The notes: a model not told the origin generated them from the sequence alone. A DNA stretch of 64,000 nt from Asterochloris sp. CNOR1 (GCA_963969365.1 OZ017756.1:496001-560000), one strand, 5' to 3'; positions 36,901-47,888 are shown, numbered from the stretch's first letter. A program made the numbers and translations.

Positions 36901-37625
36901 GTTACCATGTAGGAGAGGCTGCTGATTGTTGGCTGCGGCAGTCCCCAACCTGCTGAAGAGCAGCCAAAGCTGAAGAGCTGCAGCATGAGCAAATGGCTTG
37001 CATGGTGGGTACCTGGGCTTGGTCATGCTTCCGCTTGTGTACAGCCTCAGCTGAGGGGTTAGATTGGCCTGCTGCTTGCCAGCAGATGGCCGTGTGGGCT
37101 CAAGACAAAGCGTCTCACAACTGTAACTGGAATGCTGCCAGCTAGGGGTGCAACATGTTGCATGGGCCCAACTAAGCACTGTGAGGTGGCGCACATCTCC
37201 CCTTTGACAACAAGCACAGCCAGGAATGCTCTGCAGGACCCGGCGGTGCGACTGGCCAGGCTGAGGGCTCAGGTGGGGGACAGGGCGCCACTGCAGCCAC
37301 CAGCTCAGCCGCACAATCGACCATCTCTGGGGCAGCGCTTGCGGGCTGACAGCAACGAAGCCAGGTGAGCTGCTAAGGGTATGTGACTGAGGCAGCGCTT
37401 GCAGACTGACTGCACAGAAGCCAGGTGAGCTGCTGGGGACTGAGTGACCACTGTCGCCCAGCGCAGCGTTGTGTTTGGGCTCGCTCTGGGGCAGCGCTTG
37501 CAGGGTGACAGCATGGAAGCCAGATGGGATGCTAGACTGCTTGTAAGCTCGGCTTGATGCTTGCTTTCACCCCCTGCAGCTACTCCATCCACCCGTATTG
37601 GCAACAACAGCGCGTGGAAGGCTGA
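21979..37625 (+). CDS. LRRIQ1: Leucine-rich repeat and IQ-motif protein, LRRIQ1-like
   Basis: A protein of roughly 2,300 residues. Exons: 21979-22296, 22396-23416, 23756-23977, 24230-24379, 24637-24714, 24939-25166, 25607-25687, 25801-26105, ~26754-27645, 27962-28180, 28599-28689, 28900-29550, 30214-30493, 30689-30895 (or 31003), 32024-32360, 32857-32999, 33424-33699, 34151-34261, 34800-~35349, 35750-35952, 36136-36492, 36712-36837, 37237-37364 and 37580-37625 (TGA). Phases agree throughout. Order: Gln/Ala-rich region, IQ motif (TSIQAQWRARHAR), Ala-rich helices, about ten leucine-rich repeats (SLDLTDNCLSSLG type), two more IQ motifs (VIQAHWRGRQARR; AHWRGHTGRR), and a C-terminal helix (EWHVKDFAVAESIF) leading to DPAVRLARLR. 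This order matches animal LRRIQ1, a calmodulin-type protein expressed in ciliated tissue. The start codon and the start of the ~26754 exon are the weakest points. The function here is inferred only from that resemblance. Confidence 0.82.
22932..23230 (+). repeat. 38-residue Gln-rich coding repeat
   Basis: Within exon 22396-23416 a unit beginning GLPAQQ is repeated after 114 bases (starts at 22932 and 23046), with a weaker third unit following. The core pattern is QEPAxLLSG, then EAAxxQQGH. The region is predicted to be helical or disordered and expands the N-terminal part of the LRRIQ1-like protein. Confidence 0.8.
30788..31010 (+). repeat. 108-bp tandem repeat carrying a duplicated splice donor
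   Basis: Exon 30689-30895 ends GCGCTGGAG before gtgaag. The last 100 or so bases, with the donor, are repeated almost unchanged, so the same GCGCTGGAG/gtgaag recurs with its donor at 31004, exactly 108 bases later. The frame is open between the donors. Both copies encode LRRGG, then GLPPPLLDTQP, then ALE. Confidence 0.9.
37330..37540 (+). repeat. Three copies of an exon end near the 3' end of the LRRIQ1-like gene
   Basis: The end of exon 37237-37364 (gcagcgcttgcgggctgac, then gaagccag and the donor gtgagc) is repeated twice in the following intron. One copy starts at about 37391 and keeps the same gtgagc donor at 37425; the other starts at about 37491 and has lost it (gaagccagatggg). Only the first donor continues the reading frame, because a TGA follows directly. 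Confidence 0.85.
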
Positions 37626-37892
37626 TCTTCAGGCATGCTGTGGCAGCTGCTGGCTTGCTGGGCTGTCACATAGCCCCCTCTGCTGCAATTACTGCCTCTA
37701 GGCCCTTGTTCAGTATCCCTGAGCGGTCAAGACTGAACAGCATCTGTGAGTGTTGCATGCATGTAGCTCACACTTCTGCAAGTTGATCTTTATCATTGAT
37801 GTGTGGCACCCATATTCTTATTGAACATGACAAGAGTGCATGATCTTCTGCGGCTGCATAAATAACTTCCTTCTGCTGCTGTGTGCATGCAC

Positions 37893-38897
37893 AGCCTGCA
37901 GCGCTCGACTGTCGACAGCCTGCCAGCACTGCGGTCAGCTGGAAGCCAGCTCGGCATGCCTGACGGGTAAGCCACAGACAGTGTGCAGTTCTCCTCTGCA
38001 CCAGGGAGGTCGAGTTAGCTCTGCCAAAACTACCTAGTGTCACTTCAGCAGTGCTTTCAGCATGTTCAACAGTTGTGGCGCTTGCTGGTGAGGTACAAAT
38101 CGCTGCAGCAAGCATGTTGAACTGTGATCCCCTCCACCTGGTCCTTTGCTCTGCGGCGCTGTGCTACAGCACTGTGCGAGGTGCCAGTGTAAGCTTGCTG
38201 CTGCAGGACGGCACAGTGTGCTGCATTGGGACAGCATCGTGTTCAGAGGTCTGTGTCAGACAGTGCGCACTGGGCACCTGAGAGGCAGGCAGCCTCTGAC
38301 GACACGCTGTCTTTGGTGTCCTGCACAAGCTCAGGAGGTTCCGCGAGGTGAGCCTGTAGCAAGTGCCTCGTACAAATTCTGCTCAAAGTGCTGTTGTGTC
38401 CACAAAAGGTGGTGTGGCAGATGCATATGAGTACTTGTGAGGTTCTGCTGCAAAGACCGGCTCAAGACTGTGTATGTGAAGGGGCTGCCTATGCATGCCT
38501 GCAGTGCAAAGAGCCGCTGCACTGCCCAAGGTGCCGGCCTGCCCCAGAAATAACCAGTTTTTGCATTGTAGCAACCAGTATTTGATCTTGTGTTAGGACC
38601 AGCCGGCAGGAGCAATGGCTTTTCCCTGCTGTCTGCAGAGGAGTGCACAATAGTCGCGTGTTGCGCAAAGCAGTGTCCCTCCAGATCCAGCCCCAGTCAT
38701 GTATCTTGCCAGACATCCAACCACCTCCCTCTGTAGCATTGAACTCTTGGACTGGCACCGCCACGGTGCCAACTGATACACAAAGGCAGCCGACAGCTCC
38801 TGCCCACATGAGTGCAGCTCAGAAAGCCCTATGGAACAAAGCCATCAAGCACTGGGAGCTACAGCAGAAGCAAGCAAACAGAAGACCGACCCAGTGA
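37893..38897 (+). CDS. Probable small Cys/His-rich zinc-binding protein (incomplete model)
   Basis: The last exon (about 38639-38897, stop TGA) reads HNSRVLRKAVSLQIQPQ, continues proline-rich, and ends with a basic helix containing SAAQKALWNKAIKHWELQQK. It joins in phase to an exon ending CKEPLHCPR at about 38529, itself part of a CLQC...HC cluster. Other Cys-rich pieces on the same strand are STACQHCGQLEASSACLTG (exon 37893-37968, donor gtaagc) and FCSKCCCVHKR (near 38379-38409, donor gtggtg). The spacing resembles B-box or similar zinc-binding folds, but I could not join all pieces in frame. The start codon is unknown and the family is not recognised. Confidence 0.35.
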
Positions 38898-38988
38898 ACT
38901 GGGCGGCAGCCAGCCTGACACACCCTGACAGTGATGAGGAATTCTGTGTTCAACAGCTGTCTTGACTTCCCACATGTTCAATTATGCC

Positions 38989-38993
38989 TTACA
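38989..38993 (-). terminator. TGTAA polyadenylation word of the glutaredoxin gene
   Basis: TGTAA on the minus strand (ttaca on the plus strand) lies about 42 bases after the glutaredoxin stop codon. It is the expected chlorophyte poly(A) signal. Confidence 0.6.
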
Positions 38994-39034
38994 AATCAAG
39001 TAGCATGAATGTAGCGCATTCTGGCTCCCTCCTC

Positions 39035-40535
39035 CTAGGCCAACAAGTTCTTCAGCTCCCCGCTCTGAACCTGTACAATGAGAAGCCATGTTTGAGATGA
39101 CCCAGTATAAGCACCTTGCCCATGAAATCACATGGCATTTTGGCTCACCTTGGCAACAGTGTCATCCCCTCCACCAAGGAACTTGCCTGCAGACATCAGA
39201 AGCTCCCAGTCACAGAATGAGCACAGCAGCTTTCTGTAAAGCGCAATGGCATGGCCAAAAGTCATACTCACCCTTGACAAAAACGCGGGGGACAGACCTG
39301 CAGCAAGCATATCGGCCCACAGTGAGAGCGCACCATGGTGTGCTGCTGCCTGGCTCATTGGCAGTGCACACATTGATCTTTGCCACTGTGACACATGCAG
39401 TGTCTCAAGCAGACGCTCCTGTTGAGCGACAGGCAACTATGGTGTCAGCAAGCACAGCATTTCAGGCAGGACACCATGAGGCAGGTGCTGCTGCGGCCTG
39501 ACAGATTGGCAGCCTGTCTGAGCACCACATGCTGCAGGGACAGCAGCTCAGACAATGCCTGGACAACCCTGCGCTGTGAGGGGGCGGCCTGGTATTGCTT
39601 AAGCACAGGGTCACAGCTGCACACCTGGCTCCGGTCTTCTCCTGCATGTAATCCTGGATAGCATCGCCGTCCTGCCTCTGGTCCAACTGCAAGCCCACAC
39701 GTGAGATTTTGAGGTCTGTCAGGCAGCTGGCAGTGCTGATATGTCAGCCCATGCAGCAGGTGGCACCCACTGCAGGCTGCGCATACAGCAGCGGGCACAC
39801 AGGAGGAGGCTGCCTTGGGTGCAGGGCAGTAGATGTTAGGATCAGATTTCACAAGCAGCTGGCCAAGTGCAGCGCCCACTGCCCCATCAGCATGTGACAA
39901 TCAAAGGGTTGGCATGAATGGCAGCCCTATAAGCAATAGCCATACAGGAGAGGGAGCTAGCAAGGCTGGGCTCTTGTTGTTACTGTGATGCTTGGCTCGA
40001 CCAAGGAGCTGCCATGTGCAGTTGCATGCCTGCCAGTGCGTGCAAAAGCTCACCTCGACAACCACAATGTCATTTTGTGGCACCACCTCAGCCAGGGCAG
40101 CCTTAGCCCTACCAGATCAAAGACATATCCGTCAGTGGGCAGGCGCTGGGATATGACAGCCAGCCGGAAGCCAGCGCTTACCGCTTGCAGTAGGGGCAAT
40201 AAGACTTTGAGATCACCAGCACGGGGGATTGCCTACAGGGAGCCAGAACAATGTGAGCATAGAGATCAGTGGCAGATCAAGCATTACCAGAGGCTGCGCC
40301 TCTCTCACTTGATGAGGTCATCCACAAAGGTCTTGGGGTTGCTCTGTGTCATGGTGGCCATGGCTTGGGGCGAAGGTGATGAGGAGCTGAGCTTGATTCC
40401 AAGGAACGTCAGCAGGGCAAGGGCGATCAGACCGACAACGGAGAGAAAGGCGGTTCTGTTGCCTTGTGGAGGTTTGCTGCGTAGAGATGGAATCCTGGCT
40501 GAAGCCTTTGAGGCAGTGACGTGAGATTGTGCTTT
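39035..40535 (-). CDS. Membrane-anchored CPYC-type glutaredoxin
   Basis: A glutathione-dependent thiol oxidoreductase. Exons on the minus strand: 40309-40535, 40182-40232, 40054-40108, 39625-39686, 39272-39297, 39149-39186 and 39035-39070 (stop TAG), all in consistent phase. The active site is SKSYCPYCKR. Downstream are the family blocks LDQRQDGDAIQDYM, TGARSVPRVFVKG (cis-Pro TVP-type loop, here SVP) and GKFLGGGDDTVAK, which bind glutathione, and the end SGELKNLLA. Before the domain, the first visible exon has a strongly hydrophobic stretch (AFLSVVGLIALALLTFLGI), which suggests a signal anchor, as in the secretory CPYC glutaredoxins of plants. That exon starts after an acceptor (cttcccctag), so the initiating ATG is in a further exon upstream that I could not identify. 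Confidence 0.92.
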
Positions 40536-41098
40536 CTAGGGGAAGCTGGCCTGCCTAATGCAGATTTACAACTCTTGTTGGACTGTTTCAGATGCTCATG
40601 GCAATACAAGACTCAGCAAGCAAAATTGAGCGGCGTCTGATCTACAGGATCCTGGAAATTGCCAGAAAAATGTGCAGCAAGAGGGCCCATCCATTCTAGT
40701 CAATCATTTGCTGGGTTTAGTGGTTTTCTGCCAGGCCATTGGCAGTCTCAGTTGATGGGTACAAACTCAGAAGGTCAGTTTGTTCCATGGCCGCCAGTAT
40801 CCTCGTGCCTGACATAGGCCATGGTCCTGCAGCAGCAATGCAGGACACCATCACAGGCCATACAACTACTTCGGCAGATGCAGGACATATGCAATATGCA
40901 CTGCACAGCTGGGCTGACTCTCACTTGCGCACAGGGTTGTCCCTGTAAGCCTGGCCTTTCTGCTCATCAGGTTCCTCAAGGCGAGACTGCTTTGTGGCCA
41001 TCACATCCTACAAGGGACAAGAGCCTTTTGCACAAACTACATGATGCTCACGGGAGTCGTTAGTCAGCAAAGTTGCATGCATGGCATTTGTTCTGTGC
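40536..41098. other. Region between divergent genes
   Basis: This stretch lies between the first visible glutaredoxin exon (minus strand) and the first visible exon of the next gene (plus strand). It should contain the missing first glutaredoxin exon, both 5' UTRs and the promoters. No clear coding segment or motif could be assigned. Confidence 0.4.
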
Positions 41099-44000
41099 TG
41101 ACAGATGGGCTCACTGGATCTGCCACAATATGCCTGACAGCCATGCCGATAGCCAGAAGGCCTGCTCCTCCGACTGCAATTGCCAGCGGCAGGCCCTCCT
41201 TCGAGACCATCTTGCTGCCCTGGCGAGCAGCATGCTGCGACATGGCCTAAAACTAATGCAGGTGAGCTTTTTCTTCAGGGGCAGTTCGACTTGCTGTCTA
41301 GCACGTTTCGGCAAAACATTTTGAGCTTTTCTGACCACCTGGCAGGACTTGAGCAACCCCACGCAAAGATGTCTAGGCCAAGTATCACAAATAAGGTGAG
41401 ACGTGGCCTGAAGTGACCAGCTTCCAGGGGCGGCAGTGGGGGAACGCAGGATGCTGTACTCTGTGTGCATTGAAGCTGGTGAGCCTATGCAGCTCATCAG
41501 CATTGAGCCGAGCTGCGTGGTTCCCCACCGAGTCAAATGCCCTGTCAGCTCTCATTGGAGCAGAGGGAGTGGCTGCTGCAATGCTTGCAGCCTGGATCAG
41601 AATCTGAGCTTGGCTCAGGAGCATGCACATCAATTGCCTCTCGCAGCATGTTTCCAGTTAGGACATGTATGCCTTGGCTGACACATGTTGACAGCGCAGC
41701 AAGTTGCCCTGCCTGTCGCCTGCAAGCCTGCCTGAGAGCACTGCGGCCTACGTCTTCAGAGTCAGCGTCGGTCAATGGCTTGCCACATGAAGGCGCAGGC
41801 CTCTGCTTCCAGGCTGGTTTCGGGGCTGAGAGGGCTCCTATCTGCAATGGTGGCACGCAAAGTGCAACACTACGCACACCCACCTCATGCAGGCCACCTT
41901 CAGGCCTTTCCCTGCATTCTGCAAGCGGCTCCCAGGCTCAGCCTGCTGATGCTGGCCTGGACTGTCATGTTGTGCCCAGCAGGCTGTGCGCCAGCGACTG
42001 CTGTGGCAGGCGGATCACAGCGTTGGCTTGTGTGCATGATGGGTGTGAGTGGGCGGGCTGCTTGCTAGCTGGTGCAGCGCTGGGTGTCAGCCCTCGCCCT
42101 CCAAGGCAATCGCTGCAGCAGCATCTGAGAGCCCCTGCATCGCCCCAGACAGGCTGTCTGAGGGTATAACCCCTGCAGGCTGGCTTCGCTGTGCTAGCAT
42201 GAGAGACCACCCCTGAGCTGGGCTGTGCAGCCGGTGCCTGCAAGCCAGCCTGCAGAGCTCTGGCGCTGGACAACTGAGCATAATGCATGGAAGTTCCTCA
42301 TGTGAAGCTGTGTAATATGCTGCAACCTTGCTGCAGGCGGAGCAGTCTCAGGAGAAGAGGCTGAGCTGTGAGGCTGCCCCTGCTGCAGGGCTTGCAGAGT
42401 CCAAGGCTGCAGAGCTGAGCTGTTGCAGGTGGAGGCATCAGGGGCCGTTCAGTGGGCCTGGGCCAGGTGCAGGTTCGAAGGGTTGGGGGGAGCACTTCGT
42501 GGGGACTTGCCATCGTCATGTCCCAACACTCATCGTGTTGCTGCAGGTGAAGGAGTCGATGGCTGAGGGGGAGCCGGGGCACACCAGCAAGGCCAGGAGT
42601 GTGTCCACTGGGGCGCGCTGGTTCCAGAGCAAGCGGGTGCCGCTCTACTTCATGGTTGGGGCAGGTAAGGCGCCTCTAGGCGTGTCTGGAGGATGTGTGG
42701 TAATGCACACATCTTGAGAAAGGGGCCTGGTGAGGGCTTCAGAGGGACTTCTTGCAGGGACGCAGGGCGTGCCTGCGGATACTGCCCATGCATTTGTGAG
42801 CTCCTCTACACTTAAGAGGCCCAGCGGGCCCACATGGTACAAGTTTTATAGCAAGCGGCCAGGCTGTGATGGCAGGACAGGAGCTGCCCTTGCATACTCC
42901 TGCAGCTCCCGTGCGCGCGTCAACCAGATCCTGCGTCTTGCACAGCAGAGTGCAAGTCCAGTCTGTCGTGGGCAGCTCTGCCTGTGCTGCTGCAATGACA
43001 GTGCTCCCCGTGCTGCTGCACAGTACAGAGCAGGACTGCTGCCCAGCCCCGCATGCCTAAATCTGTCAGCCTCTGCAGGCAGTCAGCAGTCCTCTGTCCT
43101 GCCCTGAGTCCAGCAGGCACTGCTATGCTTTCCTCAACAGTACATCAACACGAAGCACCAGAAGCTACTTCTTCTGTTGGCCTGATCTCCCCCTGCGTGC
43201 AGGCATTGCCAGAGGCACTGTGGCATCCAGTTTCGCAAAGCCACATGCTGCACCGCTCTATGCCCAGCTCTTCTACTCATCTGCTGCAGGCTTTGCTGGA
43301 GCTTCCCTGTACCTGCTGACCAACCGATCGCAGCACCCATCTGTGGAGGCTGGCAAGGGGCGCCAGGACTCCCTGCATGAGGTAGGCCCATATCCACACC
43401 TCGAGGTTCTTCTGGACTTGGCTGGAAACGCTCTCGAATCCTGGAAGCCGCATGCCTGGGTTTGGCCCCGCTGCCTTGAGCTGAGAGCACTTCGGATCTT
43501 GCTTTAGCACACCCTGCCCAGTCTGGCTCTGCAGCTTGAATGGCGTGCTGGAAGCTGATTCTCGTACTGAGTGTGCCACATGCTAAGCACTGCATTGGAT
43601 CTTTCATGCAGGAGAGGGATGGAGCCCATGCGGAGGGCAAGAACCACTTTGAAAGCTCGGGGCGGAAAATGTCTCGGGACGCAGGGCTCATGTCTGGCCA
43701 GGTGAGCACCTGTGGTGGGCGCAGCAGTGAGAGGCTTATGTTGGGCTCAGAAGCGCCACAGGGGCCAGCCAGAAAAGAAATCCTGATGGACCTGTCGTGA
43801 GCTGCAACATTGGTTCTGCCAGGACGTGCAGCAGGTAGCAGTCCACACGGCTCGCCAGGCAAGGCAGCCGTCTGCGCAAGACAGCTCGCTGCAGCATGTG
43901 GCTGTAAGTCCTCACAGCATCGCAAGGCACCACGCCCCACCATCCGTGCTCTTGTGTGGGCGCATGTCTGACAGATGCATTGTGCGAGGCATTCTGTCCC

Positions 44001-44462
44001 GGCACATGGCGCCGCACGTGTCTGGCACGAGCATGTGGGAGTTGATGGGATGTAGCTGGCTTGATCCTGAAGCATGGCTGTGCCTGACCTGCACTCTTAC
44101 TCATCACACTGCAGCCCACAGCCTTCAGGCTCCCTGTTGCTGATGGGTCCAGCAAAGCCTTCCTTTGCGACGTGTCCCAAGCTCTGCCCTTGCTCTGCAG
44201 CACACAGATGGCATCATCCCCAACACAAAGATCGCCAAGAAGCTGGGTGAGATCCTGCCCACAATGGACTCAGAGCCCAGGTAAGTGTATGCAGTAGGCT
44301 GCATGCAGCCTGTAAGCCACAAAGCTGTGTGTTGACCTCTCAGAGATCAGCCTGCCTGGGGTGCCTAAGTCCACGCTTTTGGTGCATTGCAGCCCCCTCT
44401 CTAAAGCACCAGGGTTTGTGAGTGACTCACCTGACTGGCCCAAAAGGAACTCAAGCGCTTGA
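41099..44462 (+). CDS. Unknown protein with a hydrophobic segment (conserved-looking exon chain)
   Basis: Exons in consistent phase at the 3' side are 42547-42664, 43203-43381, 43612-43701, 43823-43903, 44201-44280 and 44393-44462 (stop TGA). Further pieces on the same strand are about 41140-41260 (ALLRDHLAALASSMLRHGL), 41279-41395 (FDLLSSTFRQNILSFSDHLA) and one from about 42338 (AEQSQEKRLSCEAA). Notable segments are ARWFQSKRVPLYFMVGAGIA, the hydrophobic YAQLFYSSAAGFAGASLYLL, which may span a membrane, and TDGIIPNTKIAKKLGEILPT near the end. I do not recognise the family. The regular splice sites and matched phases argue for a real gene. The 5' end and the exons between 41396 and 42546 are unresolved. 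It converges on the J-protein gene, about 360 bp away. Confidence 0.6.
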
Positions 44463-44823
44463 GTGTATTTGTACTGCAGGATGCCCAAGCCATGAGGCAA
44501 TGATCACGCCATGTACACAACCTGCCAGTGCTGGAATACACTGGCACTGCCCAGCCCTGCACCCTCAGTATTGCAAAATACATTGGTCAGTGACACAAGC
44601 TGCCATCGAACACTAACTCTGCATTCACATTGTTCACTTGCCCTGCTCAGTGGCTATGCTGCTGCCAACAACTGCTGTCCTTGAACTGGTGTTCAACTGG
44701 TTCATTGTAGAAGTGCTGCTGGGTGTCGTAGCAGTGCAATGGGGTGGCGTGCGTTCACATCATTCTTGCTGAGGAGAGATGAAACATTGCTGAGCCCTGA
44801 TTGTGACATTGATAAGGCTGGAT
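44463..44823. other. Space between converging genes
   Basis: This short stretch separates two stop codons facing each other, so it should contain two 3' UTRs. No coding segment, TGTAA word or stem-loop stood out. Confidence 0.5.
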
Positions 44824-47800
44824 TCAGACCATAACCTCCTCAACCAGCTCAGGGCTGCCGCAGCCCTCAGAGAGGGGCGCATTGATGCACCAGACATCGT
44901 GTCGCCGGTCATAACCTGAGACAGGAATGACTTTGAGGGTAGACAGCTCGGCAAAAGACGCCACCCCCAGCTCGTCAGGGATCCACCTGCAGGTTGGGGA
45001 GCGGCAAATTGGACAAACAATATATTCAGTTGTGCAGGTCCATACTTCAGGCTCCGCATGATCACATGCTAGGCCTTGAGTAAGGTTTCACCTCAGCAAG
45101 GTGACCTCATTTCCCCTCAGGGTCACCATTTGCAAGGCTGTGAGAGTGCCAGCCCGTAGTCGCCACTGGTGGGGCTAGAATAGATGCAAGTGCTGCCAGA
45201 CTGACTGTCCACCTTCCAAGTCCGCCTCCTGCAGCTGAGCTACATGCCAGACCATGACTGCCACAGGCACACCCCCTGCGCGTACTAGCTGCCCAACGGT
45301 CAGAGCCCTCCTCAAGTCTCAGCGATGTCCCGCTTGAGCCAGCGGCAGCGCCACGCAGCCCTTGCTGTTGAGTGCACTCTCTGCCCAGCCCTAGCTGCTG
45401 CACAAACATCAATAACCCGCTGCCCACCTGTCAGACCCCTCCGCCTCCAGCCGCAGTGGCTCCACCTCGCACATGGGCAGTGCGCTGGGGGGCAGCTTCT
45501 TGGCGTCCCCTCTGTCGATGTTGCGCCCCACCTGGCACACAGTAAGCACAAGTCCTGAGCACAAATGCTTGAGGCAAAGAGAAGCAGGGACGCCAGAAAC
45601 ACAGCGTCAAGCAGTGGAACTCTGACCACAGACTGCCCAGGCCTTTTGGTGCCCGTTTGTGCAACCACACAAGATCTGGGCAATTTTGCGTGTCATGCAA
45701 AGGCAGTGAAGCGTTTTGTTGGGTCAAAAGTTTTCAAACGTGACCCACCAGTAGGCCAACTCCGTGGGTGCGCCCATCCATGAGCTCTCGCTGCACGTGC
45801 TCACTCAGCGGGTATTCCACCACATCGCCAGCCTCTGGCAGCCTGCAGGGCATCACAGGTGCTCAGTCGGGGGATCTGTCTGGTTCATGAAAGTTACAGT
45901 ACCATCAGCGGCCTGCAGGGGCATAGATTTGCTCACTTGGATACAGTGAATTCAAGTTTCAGCCCGCTTATTGCGGCTGGCTTGGTTTCTTAAGGCCTAA
46001 AACTTGTCACTGCAGCCCACTGATCCTCAACACCAGCATTGTCCATCCCAGCAGTGATAACTGTGCCTCCTGCTACCACATCCCGCCTGTGTGCACAGGG
46101 ACCTGAGTGCTGCACCACTCTCAGCAACAGCAGCCCAGCCTACCTGTCAGCCTCATTGGTGGCAATCCATACCAGCTGCAGGGCTGCCGGCTGCAACTGC
46201 GTCATGTCCGCTGGGCCAGTGGCATCCCAAACAAGTGCGCCCGTTGCCGACAGCAGCGCCATCCATGCCAGCATTGCAGCTGGTGGCCGACCGCATCGGA
46301 GCGTGCTTGCTGGTGCAAATTGAGTGGGGTGAGGCCCCAAGGCAGATGCTGGAGAAGGAGTAGGCCCCTCACCTGTACTGCATTCCATCCTGTCAACCCA
46401 ATCACCCGCAGGCATGCCAGCACTACACTCGGCAGCCTCCCCTGCCTCTCCAGACCACCAAAGAACCCGTGCACACAATCCAAAAGATTGGCCCGCTGTC
46501 TACAACACCAGCGCAGTCCATCTGTTGATCGCAGCAGAACCATCCAGCCCAGCTTTGTGCCTGGCGGCTCAACCTGAGCATTGTAACCCACCTTTCAGAT
46601 TCATTGGCGTCTCATTGCAGCAGTGCGGCTGTTGGATTGCCGGCTGCAGTTCAGCAAATTTGACCATCCACAGCCCACCTGGCACCCCCATCCATGCCGG
46701 CAGTGTTGCCAGCGGCATCCCGCGCCTGGGTGTGCTTGTTGGTGCGGGTGAAGGGCTTGAACTCATCCCAGGCCTCCCGTGCATTGCCTTGGCCTGAGGC
46801 TGCCCCAGCGTGCCGCTGCATGCCCTCTGGCCCATACTCGTCATAGAGCTGCCGCGAGACAGGGTCGGACAGAGTGTCTGCAGAGCACAGAGCGGTGGTT
46901 TGCATCTAGGTGGACGATGCTGATGAGGGCCAGAATGCAGCCTGATGCTGTCCTGTGTGCTGCTGCATGCCCTCTACACTACATCCAATGTAAGCTGTCC
47001 ACGTCTGATTACTCCAGAAGACCGCACTTCAATGACTCGTTTGCGACAGGATGTATGGCTCCTTGTGACGGTCTGCAGTGCATGAGCCTGGTCTGCATTA
47101 CACTGCAAGTCATTTGGGGGATATGGAAGCCCTGCTCTGTGCAGGCCTTGGAATCCTTGGCCATTATGATGCTGCCAAGGAAATAGAGGCAGCGAGGCCT
47201 TGCCCTGCCACTGTGCCAGCTGGAGGTGGACAGTGACCTGTCCAGAGCCAGGCACGCCTCAGCACGCCAGGGGATCTGCAGAGTCTTCTCACCATACGCA
47301 TTACTGATCTCTGCGAACCGCTCGTTGGCGTCAGACGCGCTGCTGACGTCTGGGTGAACCTCCAGCGCCCTTCTGCGGTAGGCACTCTTGACCTCAGCCT
47401 GCTCAGCGCCAGGATGGATGCCCAACAACCTGCACACCAAGTTCGTGTGTGTATAGACTGTGTTTACTATATAAATGGCAGTAGTGCTTCTGATCTCAGA
47501 CTGGTTGGCGCCCAGGGGATCCTGCAGCAGCCTGCATGCAGGGGTGACGCCATATGTTCTGTGGGCAGTGGTGCAGGGTGCTGTAGGCTCTTTGGGTCTC
47601 AGCCTGCTCGCGTGCTGAATGCCCCCCACCTGCTCACAGCGGTTGCGTATAAGGAGGGCAGCAGGAACTCCTGATCCTGGCGCCTGGCTAGCTGCTGAGA
47701 GGTCTGCACACAATGGTTGGTCGCAGCACCCGGCAGCAGACCCATGCCTGCAGCTCTCACTTGTAGAATGCGGCATCTGCCACGCCCCTCAGGCCCCGCT

Positions 47801-47888
47801 GGCTGGAGGGTTGGGATGCCCCTGCAGCGCTGCTGGATGCCGCTGCCCCACTGCTGGACGCCCCTGGCGCCTCACCTCCCATGCTCTC
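44824..47888 (-). CDS. J-domain (DnaJ-like) co-chaperone with a plant-type C-terminal domain
   Basis: J-proteins stimulate Hsp70. Exons on the minus strand: 47761-47888, 47293-47429, 46679-46877, 45749-45842, 45428-45531 and 44824-44986 (stop TGA), all in phase; the visible part is 274 residues. A Ser/Ala-rich leader (ASSSGAAASSSAAG) precedes the J domain: FYKLLGIHPGAEQAEVKSAY, RRALEVHPDV with the required HPD, ISNAYGDTLSDPVSRQLYDE and YGPEG. No Gly/Phe region or CxxCxGxG zinc repeats follow. Instead come AWDEFKPFTRTNKH, DVVEYPLSE, HGVGLLVGRNIDRGD and WIPDELGVASFAEL. A C-terminal part of this kind fits plastid-targeted J-proteins as I remember them, so chloroplast location is likely but not shown. 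Translation may begin at the ATG inside the first exon or further upstream. Confidence 0.87.
46250..46325 (-). repeat. Decayed copy of a J-protein exon inside its own intron
   Basis: The intron between exons 46679-46877 and 45749-45842 contains a diverged copy of part of exon 46679-46877. Plus-strand bases 46260-46317 (ccatccatgcc, then gtgcttgctggtgc) match 46688-46745 (ccatccatgcc, then gtgcttgttggtgc). The flanking phases join without this copy, so it is not needed. Confidence 0.7.

Noticed and set aside
43134-44075. Open frame of 313 codons on the minus strand
   Set aside because: It covers five exons and introns of the plus-strand unknown gene, has low-complexity Cys/His/Ala content and no recognisable motif.
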